64,000 nt of DNA from Thuidium tamariscinum (lineage: Eukaryota; Streptophyta; Bryopsida; Hypnales; Thuidiaceae): assembly GCA_947034885.2 (NCBI GenBank), contig OX344751.2:43615082-43679081 (forward strand). The letters run 5' to 3'. This document shows, one piece after another, positions 55,146 to 64,000 of this stretch. Made by a program: the position numbers and the translations under genes. The notes under the pieces are model-generated. The model worked only from the letters and a program-made list of their open reading frames with translations. It ran no database searches and was not told the origin of the DNA. The first letter of the stretch is position 1. Each line of letters starts with the position of its first letter.

Positions 55146-56460
55146 ATATTTCTATTTGATTTAATTAAAAATTTTAAAATTGAAATAATAATTGATTAAA
55201 ATTAAAATTTAATATATAACAGAAAATCTGAATAATTTTTTTTTTTTAGATTGATTCAACTATTTATTGACATATGAAATTTGACAGTCTAGAGACAAAA
55301 AGAAAGAATTGGTAGGGTGAATTGTGCCAAGAGTCATAAAAGGTGATTTTGAACTTCAAAACATTTGCTTTATATAGATATAAGCATTTAGATTATTTCA
55401 ATACTCTAGACTTCAATATCTTTTACACTCTTCTCAATGATAACAATTGTTTGAAATTAAAAAATCTCACCTAGAAAGTAAAAAAATTTGAATTTCAAAA
55501 GATTCAAAATTCTCAAATAATTATTGATCTCTAAATTATAAACTTAATTATTTATAAATCAATTGTACATAATTAATTTGGAAGACACATATGATTATTG
55601 TTTTTGATATCTTGTTAAATTTAAGGAATTCAAATTTGTAGATGTCACATCCCTTTTTTTCAAAATGAACTATTTCTTTTTCTATTGAATAATTTGTACT
55701 TGACTAAGCTTACATTCATACCAAGGATCATTTCAAGGTCACTAGAAATTAGCATGGATAAAAAAGAGAACTAGTCTTCTTCCATTGGGTCTCATTTTTG
55801 CTCTCCTTATTAACAATTAATCAACTAATAATTATTCAACTTCAAATTGTTCAAAGTTTTCAAATCTACAATTCTATATGTTTTTGGATTATCAAATACT
55901 GAAATTTTAATTTATAATATTAAAATTGATCAAGTTAGTAATTTATAAATTCTTCAATTGTAATTTTGAATATTTGAACTTCTTAAATTATAAAAAATTC
56001 AATTCAGAAATTCATCAATGAACCAAATTATTTATTAAAATTTTAAACAACAAAGTATTTTCATTCAAATGTTTCTCTCAACTAATCCATTGACTCAAGT
56101 TTGTTGTTTGAGTCAATGAGCACAATTTAAATTTAAATTTATTTTTATTTTAAAACATTAAAAAAAAAAAAAATAACCTTCCCAGACGGCCGCACTTCCT
56201 AGACGGCCACAGCGATCCGCCACAGCTGGCTGATCTTCTGGCCGGCCAGCCAACTACCTTCCAAATTTATTTTCCAAATGAAAAATTAAAAAAAAAACAG
56301 GAAAACTTCACCCTTTCCAGCCACATCCAAGAGAGAGTTGCCATCCATGAAACAGAGGGAGGTCACCTAACTTACTCCACCTTAACTTCCACAGTTTTTC
56401 ATGTTCAGGCCTGCTGACAGACTGGCGGGCTGCCCACGAATTAGAAGCAAAATCAGTAAC
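55146..56460. other. AT-rich spacer with a short GC-rich island
   Basis: Very AT-rich to 56170. Then a GC-rich stretch at 56180-56260 has repeated AGACGGCC and GGCCGGCC motifs after a poly-A run, possibly the end of a short retroposon. No gene seen. Confidence 0.35.
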
Positions 56461-56470
56461 TACTAATTTG

Positions 56471-56508
56471 GGATGAAATGGTGTGGAATATTCCACACCA
56501 TTTCATCC
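56471..56508. repeat. Perfect 38-nt palindrome
   Basis: GGATGAAATGGTGTGGAAT is followed with no loop by its exact complement. No target duplication or larger inverted structure was seen around it. Confidence 0.75.
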
Positions 56509-57008
56509 ACGGGAAGGCAGCTCTTCTCACTGCTATTGAATGTTATGTGATTTGTTTTGGGTTTTGAACCAATTCATGTAATTTTCTGCGTTCATTGATT
56601 CTTGTGATGTGAAACTGATAACCCCATCTGCATTATTTTGTTTAGAGTATGATGAATCAAATTGATCATTTTAAAAATTAATTGCCTTTCAAGATTTAAT
56701 TGTGGTCTGTATTTCATTCTTTATGAGAATTGCATTCAATAGGTGTACATGAGTGTGAATTTGGGCTTACTTTTTCGAATGAGAATGTGTATTCAACGAA
56801 GAGTATGCAAACGCCCTGGCATTGACTGAGATATAGAACCCACTGCCAATAGATGTTCTCAGCTGTTCTCAATAAGCCAAGTTGCAGTGGAGGTTTGTGG
56901 AGAAAATCCAGCAGCACTTGGCAAGGTAAGTGCTCTTGTTTGCTCAAAGAGGATGGAATCTGTTGTGCCCTAAAACAACTTGCAGTAACTCAAGTTACAT
57001 TACAACAC

Positions 57009-57020
57009 TGGTATCAAGCT
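57009..57020 (+). other. Possible LTR-retrotransposon primer-binding site
   Basis: TGGTATCAAGCT resembles the TGGTATCAGAGC site complementary to initiator Met-tRNA, and is preceded by TTACAACAC, an LTR-like end. No gag or pol frame follows, so this is a weak call. The 56520-57690 region otherwise holds no recognised gene. Confidence 0.25.
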
Positions 57021-57696
57021 TTTGCCATGATTTCGCAGTCTAATAATGTTGTTTAGGGTTTCAAGAAGCTTAGGTATTCACAGAGTTTGGGTTTTGCTTC
57101 TAGTTTGTAAAGTTCTCTAGAGCTAAATGGTCAGATATGGGGTGAGGATGTGAAATTCGTGAGAGCATCATTGTGAAATGCGTTTGTTGTCTTTAGATTA
57201 ATCTGAGTGTACGCCTCGTGTCAATATAATACTTCCGTAGTTGAGTTAGCATTTCATTTAATGCAGCATTTGTTTTAATTGGTGTTGATTAATTTGGTTT
57301 GTGCATTTTGATTTGTGCATTTTGATTTATGCCGCATTTTCTTTAAATGGATTTTGGTTTAATTTTAATTTTTTTTCATGTGTTTGTGTGTTTTGTATTA
57401 TTGTGCATTTGTTCAATTCTGATTTGGTTATGGTTTGATTCAGTATATTTGTTTTGAAAGGTTTATGGTGCGTTTGATTGATTGGTTTTTTGTTTAGTGG
57501 TCTGCAATGGGTTGGGTCTCATTCAGTGGCTGCATTCAATGGCAGGAGGATGTGTGGAGAATGGTGTCGTTCGACTGGATATGTCTTCCGTGATCTGCTT
57601 GAATGACTCCATTGTGTCTGATTGCCTCTGAGGAGCTAATGCATCGAGAGTGGTGGAGTTTGTTCTAGTGTACAATTTTGATGCTTAGTATGAGTA

Positions 57697-57916
57697 AGGG
57701 AGAGGCACCCAATGGCGTCCCTGTACCCAATGCCGTCTGTTTCTACAGCACACAATCATTTCAGGCTATAAATGTAGGTAGGCAGTACATGGCTTATTTC
57801 TTTTGACTTAAAACAATAAGCAGTCTATAGTCTCGCTACATTTTTGTTCTAGAATGAATGACTGACTTAGAAATGGACGGCATTGGGTACAGGGACGCCA
57901 TTGGGTACCTCTCCCT
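57697..57916. mobile_element. TA-flanked MITE, family 3 (220 bp)
   Basis: AGGGAGAGGCACCCAATGG (continuing CGTCCCTGTACCCAATGCCG) is inverted at the right end with one mismatch over about 43 bp. TA flanks both sides (57695-57696, 57917-57918). The high arm identity suggests a young insertion. It is non-coding. Confidence 0.85.
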
Positions 57917-57918
57917 TA

Positions 57919-60440
57919 GTGTGCAAAGGCCCGGGAGAGTTTGAGATAATGCCGTTCAACACTCGACGCATGAGTTGAAATGTAGGTGGAGAATGAAGTC
58001 TAATTAGGTTTTACTAGTGGAGACAGAGAGAGTGAGAGTGAGAGAAGATGGGGGATTCAGGGATTGTTTCCTACCCTGAAGTCCATCATGAACCCGCATC
58101 ACGTTCGCGACTGTGCACGAAGTGATTTCCTCCGTCGACACCTATTCTTGGCTTCACAAGGTTGCTTTCAGCTGCAGCAAAGACATGTGTCTGGGTCTGC
58201 TTAATGAGCACACTCAACTGGCACTACGTCTGGGGTATAAATGGGCTTTCTAAACGCACTCTCAGGTGTTCACAACTGGACCTGTGGAAATTGGACAATC
58301 ATATGTGCTCAGAGCAAGACAGATTCTGAGGATATACTAGGAATGTGCGATTACAGAACTTGTCATTAGAGAAGGTTCAGTGTGCTCAGATATCTAGCAG
58401 CATAAAGAAATTATACATCCTATATTGAGCTTGATGAGATTTGGCATTGGGACACCATTTGTTTTGTTAGGTTAGTGTTGAAGTTTATGAAAGCTTGATT
58501 GGTTGATAAGGATGTGTGTGGCTTGTGGAACACATAATGACACATGCAATTGTGTGGTGCATTAGGTATATAGACTATTGCATGCATCGAGTCAATATGT
58601 TGCGTCACATGGGGGTGGCCTCCTTATAAACTTTGATCAAGAAATCAAACATGCCAAGTACTTTGCATACTATCGTTTTTAGCTACCTTTAAAGTAGGAG
58701 TAGTTTCTTCTCTTACTGTTGAAGGGATTGCCACTGGTGGGGATGGGCATTAGGTAGAGGTTACCACTTCTGTCACTTAAGCATTTAAACCAATGTGTAG
58801 GAGTGTGATAATTGGGAGATTGATATAGAGCTACGGAGAGGTCACTTTAGATACAAGAACCTAACTCTTAGAGGACATCATGAAGAGAATCTTCCCTGTG
58901 ATTCGTGGGAAAGTCCTATCATTATAGTGATCATGAAAATGCCTCTATATGTAACATAGAGAGGACTTTGAGTGATCACTGCAACATCCTTTCAGTGTTG
59001 TCTAAAAGTTCATGAATTAGACTACTTCAATAAAAACTAAGTTTATAGAGACACAATTTATAGCTGGCTGATTTGTGATACTTGATTTGCAGCATGATTT
59101 CCAAGCAAAGTTATATGATCAGGTATGTAACCGATGACCTAATTCTAGATCTAAACATTCGTTTGGTCAATTAGAGCTAAATGATATTTAATCATTTTGC
59201 AGCAAAGAAGGCACTGTAAGGATCTAATGACAAAGCTCAAGCTTGTGAGAGACTAATAGAAGGTCTGCAAGACTCCATTGATGAAGGTTTAGAGCAGCCA
59301 TCGAGCTTTGCTGCAACAATGGAGGATGCAATTGCAAAAAGTGGCTCAATTACATCTTCGATATATCTCTTACCATTCTTTATTATATTCCAATCACGAA
59401 CAAGCTCACTAAATCCTGAAGCAAGCCCAAACAAGAAACTCTAAATCCCAGTGACATTGCAATGTAGTGTGAATTCGATTTTACCAAATCCAAAGACAAA
59501 GCCCATAAGTCTTCCCAACTGTCTCACCTACACCACAGCTACGCCATCGCCACCTTCAAACTCATGACCTAATTTCGGAAGCTTTAGGAGCTGGAGTGTG
59601 GACAACCTCCAGGAGAATGCGAATGCTCCCTCTGTCAAGAGCGTAAGCGTCTCCCTCATAACAAATCAAAATTGTAATTTAATCAAGACACGTGGGCCCT
59701 AAAGAATCACCTACAAAATCATACATTAAAGAATGTTGGATCTATTATAAAGATGAAATTTTCTATTAATAATCTTTATTTTTAAAACAAATGAAAAATG
59801 AAAAATCTACATTCATATTGAATAAAATATTCATTTTAGAGGGTATTCGTTTTTTTAGAAGAAATTGCATTGGTTTCAAAGAGGAGAGAGAGATTTGAGT
59901 TGGAATTGTAAGTCTGCCTAAATACTATTGTTCGAAAGGTGAGGTGGAGTGAGTTCGGTGGACGGATATGTGATGAAGCCGCAGTGACAATGGAACTGAG
60001 CCTCGGTGCATGCATCAGGATGTGGATTCATTTCTTGTTCATCATGTGGGTTTGTTCCTCAGGTGGTTTGCTAGTGAGGAGGGGTTATTTGATTGTTTTT
60101 GTACCTTCATTTGTGGTGGAACAATTTTATGCTTTTTGAAGGTATGTAACCTCAAGTGTTCATTCACACATCGATTGATATATGAAGACAAGCTTGTTTT
60201 TTATTGGCATTCTGAATTGGATTGCGAAGTTACATTGGATTCTCTCTAATTGCACATCCCCAATACATTTTGACTCTGGCAAATACTAAACTCTTTCTGA
60301 GGACACACTCTCTAGTGAAGAACGGAGTGTCATTAAGTAGTGTCCTAACGAGTGTCATCAGAGAGTGGATTGTATACACATCTGATTGCATAACTGCCTC
60401 ATGTGCAAGTTGTGAACACATGTGACAACTTATTTCCCCG
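57919..60440. other. Region of decayed low-copy sequence, no gene recognised
   Basis: The composition is less AT-rich than the repeats. Short frames (58000-58120 with MGDSGIVSYPEVHHEP; 59226-59420) have splice-like borders, but none was recognised. It may be old exon remnants ahead of the kinase scrap at 60513. 59690-59790 resembles 52255-52370. Confidence 0.35.
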
Positions 60441-60512
60441 CTGAAAGTAGTGCAATTTCCTATAGCTTCCATTTGCATTGTGTTTAAACCCTTCATTTTG
60501 GATTGGTCGCAG

Positions 60513-60608
60513 CTGGATAATCTCCTTCTGAACGCAAAGGATAACTTGAAGATTTCAAATTTTGGCTTGAGTGCGCTACCTCCATTGAATGAAGACGACT
60601 CCGTTGAT
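60513..60608 (+). pseudogene. CIPK-type protein kinase scrap
   Basis: DNLLLNAKDNLKISNFGLSA followed by LPPLNEDDS matches the subdomain VI-VII region of plant CBL-interacting kinases (ENLLLD-x-KGNLKISDFGLSALP). The catalytic HRD part is missing upstream, no activation-segment CGTPNYVAPE follows, and the metal-binding Asp of DFG is Asn. It is an inactive fragment of about 32 residues. Confidence 0.6.
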
Positions 60609-60659
60609 TGGCCATTCGAAATAGAAACCAAACACCAAAAGGAGGGATAAGCACTTCTG

Positions 60660-61430
60660 TACCCTCGCAGAACTACTGCGAGGAGGCCAGTTGAATAGGT
60701 TCTCAATCTCATGATCAACTGCATCAACATCCTTGGTGATCTTCCTTCAAGATGTCCTGTTGTTTGCTACATCTTTCAGAGTGTCCTCAATTACCCACTG
60801 CTTGATATTCAAAAGAACCTCTTCTTCGAACACATGATGATATTGCATGCACAAAATGAAACGAAAACAAAGTATATAACCAACTCTCAAGTCAAATTCA
60901 GAACCAGTGCCTTGCAAGACTCATCCATGAAAATAATCTAGAAAAAACATAATCAGAAATTCAAATTTTGGCAATTTATGGCAATACTAATGCAGCGGGG
61001 GAGGAATTCAAAAAGTGACTCAGGTTCATTTGTTTAAAAATAAAATAAAAAATAAAATAAAATAAAATAAAAAGTGACTCAGGACTTGTCAGAAAGACTT
61101 GGAATCCAACGTACTTACATCTTGAAAACTCTCAAATTGACACCATCCCAAAAAAAGTGGAGACTCTTAGTGATGAGCTTTCATTATTGATCAATGTGAA
61201 GATTACTGGGATTAAGATCTTTGGGCTTAACCCTGGTCCTCTTCCGCGAAACCTTCAAACAACCACGATAAACCCACCCTGAAGCTCACGCCTACACCCG
61301 CCACACCCACAATGCAAAATCCACGCCCCGAATGTGTCCAGATGTTCCCTTCACGTTTTTGTCGTGTGAATTCATCAGGTTCCCTTCATGAGAGCAATAG
61401 GGTCTCCTGAAGGGACCCTTAAAAAATGGT
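60660..61430. other. Spacer with AAAAT tandem tract
   Basis: The tract at 61034-61075 is made of AAAAT/AAATA units and is flanked by a duplicated AGTGACTCAGG (about 61015 and 61073), which suggests insertion of a short A-rich retroposon tail. 61200-61420 is more GC-rich without a recognised gene. Confidence 0.4.
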
Positions 61431-64000
61431 AAATGTTTTCTACTTTAAAGGGGTTTTCCAATATATTAATTTTATTTTGATCAATTCTATTAATCCCTTC
61501 ACATAAAAAAACAACCACTTTAAGCATTTACAAGAGACAAAGATTTTGCTAGTTGTGGATACCTCTTTACTAGTTTGTGTAACCCTAGAAGTTGCTTCTA
61601 AATCCCAATTTCTTTTTCTAAACTAGAAATTGTATTACAATGAACCAAACTGACAAGGTTGCTACTAATAAGGGTGGTTTACAAATAATAAATAGTTTTG
61701 AAATATATCTTTAAAAATATCCAAGATGTAGAATAGTTACAACTACCATTTCTATAGATCTTGAGTCATTTGGAGTAATAATGCAAAAATCATAGCATTG
61801 GAAAATCAACAATCTCATATATGTTATAACAATAGTAGTGCAAGTATTTCTAAAAATTAGCTATTTACACTAACATTTTGAGCTGATGAGCATGAAGCAG
61901 TTGTGTAGTGAAATGAAAAATTTATGCATGTCAAGTTGTCTTGCAAGTTGTCAATACATATGAGAGCACAAGCATGAATCATTCTACGAATCATTCTAAT
62001 AGAAACTTGAGAGATATAACTTCACCTCAAAAAGTTCTGAAATTTGAAAATGAATTGGTTTTTTCATCAAACCAACAAAATTTACAATTGATAAGGTTAT
62101 CCTATACAAAAATTTAGGACCACATAAGGAGCCATGATTGCCTTTTGACTTTTTAATAATCTCCATACTATGAAAGGCAAGAAAATGACAACTTGTAGTT
62201 TGTGACAAAAGTTGTCTTTGATGGCACCCAAAAATGAATGAAGGCTGTGACAATAACAATATCAAAATTATTATAAGTTGTCCCTTGCAACCAATACCAT
62301 TTTTTTTTCTAACTAATGGCTTACAAACACTGATTGTTTATGAGTTTGAATTGGCTTGATGAAGTAGCTAGGGCCTTAGTTAAATCCTAATAGTATTCTA
62401 CGCACACTAAGTGTGTGATGAATGAAAGTGAATTTTTCTATGTAAGACAAAAGTGCAAATGTTCATCTTTGTGATTTTGAATGAAAAGGGACAATTGCAT
62501 ACAATAATGTCACCTCTGATGAATGATTTTGGTTTCTTTCAAGTAAATGATTCACATAGTGTCAAAAAGAATGATTTTCAAGGTGATCAACTCCTCTTTC
62601 TAGGATCAAGGTACACTTTGTTCTTTTGCCTTGTAGTGGCTACCTTATTCTTCCATTTAGAATCAAATGACAACTCATGGAATTGGGTGCACTACAATAT
62701 GATGGAGTGATTTAAGTGAGTTTAAAGTACAACCCTAGTAGTAAAATTATAAATAATGACCTTTAAACGAGAATTTTTTTTGTAAGAATTTACTAGAAAT
62801 ACATGTGTTTTTGGAAATATTTTACTAAAAACCTTCTAAAAAGTCATTATTTATAGTCTTAGTACTAAACTATACTGAAAAACTTACTTAAAACACCCCA
62901 TTTTGTGATAGTAGTGAGATATGCTCAAATCCCATACTTTGACTGAAAATCATATAAGATCTCTAATAAAAAAAGCTTTTCAATTGACTCATAATCATAC
63001 CTCATCATTGCAATCAGTTTGAATCTTAAAACTTTAGAGGTAGAAATGAGATTTGTAATTGATTCCATCAACTTTGATGAAATGAAGGTCATGTATTTAG
63101 TGTAGTATGTGATATGAAAATCCAACCCATTTATGGATGATTTGTGCTTATGTTTTTTGTATTGATTAATCCCAACAATTTTTTGACTATGTTTTTACCA
63201 AAAACACTCCAAAATTGTCATTTCTAGTACAAGTACCAAATTTTAGAGAATAAAAAAAATTTAGACACATATGAATATATGATTTTGTGGTAAACTGGTT
63301 TGATGAGACGTGGAAATTTTTTTAGAAATTTCCGCAATGTAGGTTGTAAGATAATAGCCTTTGAATTCACAAAACTTCTTTTATAATCCTTCAAAAAATT
63401 GGGCAAATTTCTAGTTCAAAAGGTTAGTGTATTTTTATGAGAAAATGTCCAAAATAGTAATTACTCTTTCGATTCATTATTCAAGGCAAGTTGACTTGTA
63501 TACTTATAAATATTTAGATCATTTTAAATTCTACAACATATAGGAAAGAATACTAAGTAGAAAATGATACCAAGCAAAATACTAAATTTTTAAGAATTTT
63601 GTTATGGAAAAAAAATGCTATTTCCATTGGTTGAAATATTTTAATAAACAATCTACAATGAATTTTTAAATTTTTTTTTTCAAAACCCCTAAAAATTGAG
63701 TAAAGAAAAGGACTTCAAAATTTATTTCAGTAGAGATGTTCTATAACAACCTACAACTAAAACTCCTCCTAACTTTCATTTCATTAATCAAATAGAATTT
63801 GTCAATGCCTTCTACTTTAATATAAATTTAGAAAACAAGTTTCAATTTTTTATTTCTTCAAAAGTGATTTTTTTTTTTAAATTGACCCACCTAGTGACCT
63901 AGGTTGGCAAGAAATCAATGAAAATTACATATGATACAATAACTTTTGAACCAAGTAGTCCAAAGTTATGAAATTTATTGGGTCTTGACAAATCTCTTTA
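61431..64000 (+). repeat. Segment B repeat, second long copy (runs off the window)
   Basis: It is collinear with 33420-35290 and then 36024-36520, with no insertion at the ATGA site near 63440. Reading frames are not conserved between the copies. No gene seen. Confidence 0.65.

Overview
The window is nuclear DNA of a land plant with a large, repeat-rich, AT-rich genome. The plant assignment rests on a Ty1/copia reverse transcriptase, PIF/Harbinger-type MITEs with TTA/TAA target duplications, an ankyrin/PGG membrane protein, a SUVR-type SET domain, a CIPK-like kinase scrap and CCCTAAA-type telomeric repeats. I cannot name the species. piggyBac-like TTAA elements are more often reported outside flowering plants, but that is weak evidence.

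Only one gene looks intact: an ankyrin-repeat/PGG-type membrane protein on the minus strand (37161-39364), read as two exons. Most of the rest is mobile DNA in layers. Region by region: 1-4.7 kb is one copy of an old dispersed segment whose second copy lies at about 46.5-50.2 kb, and each copy carries different insertions. 5.3-9.5 kb holds several MITEs and a truncated retroposon. 9.6-11.8 kb is the 3' part of a decayed copia element. 11.8-13.55 kb is an insertion bounded by a 12-bp inverted repeat. 13.6-24.8 kb is the most unusual block. 25.6-27.3 kb is a satellite of about 27 palindromes next to degenerate telomeric repeats. 28.0-29.2 and 51.3-52.3 kb are two piggyBac-like non-autonomous elements. 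29.9-36.3, 50.2-51.3, 54.7-55.1 and 61.4-64 kb are copies of another AT-rich repeat. 40.4-41.4 kb and 47.5-48.3 kb are PIF-type MITEs, the second pair sitting inside a LINE relic. 45-46.1 kb is a palindromic element with a CACTA-type MITE near its centre. 53-61 kb has only weak gene scraps and short inverted repeats.

The 13.6-24.8 kb block is the best candidate for something undescribed. A plus-strand gene (14547-16477) encodes a cysteine-rich, probably DDE-type transposase with D-x-AENY, SDGC-x-x-QFK and HGKG motifs. It is convergent with a minus-strand gene (24269 to 17519). After removal of one 723-bp insertion (21739-22461, TCCT target duplication) and one phase-matched intron, that gene reads as a single chimera: basic N-terminus, coiled coil, RING/PHD-like zinc cluster, long acidic linker, then a pre-SET/SET module of the SUVR H3K9-methyltransferase type. 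Both genes are broken. Eight premature stops were counted (three in the transposase, four in the N-terminal module, one in the linker), and each could come from a Gln or Arg codon by a coding-strand C-to-T change, as expected of a methylated element. I infer, but cannot prove, that this is a large DNA transposon carrying its own histone methyltransferase. Its outer ends were not found.
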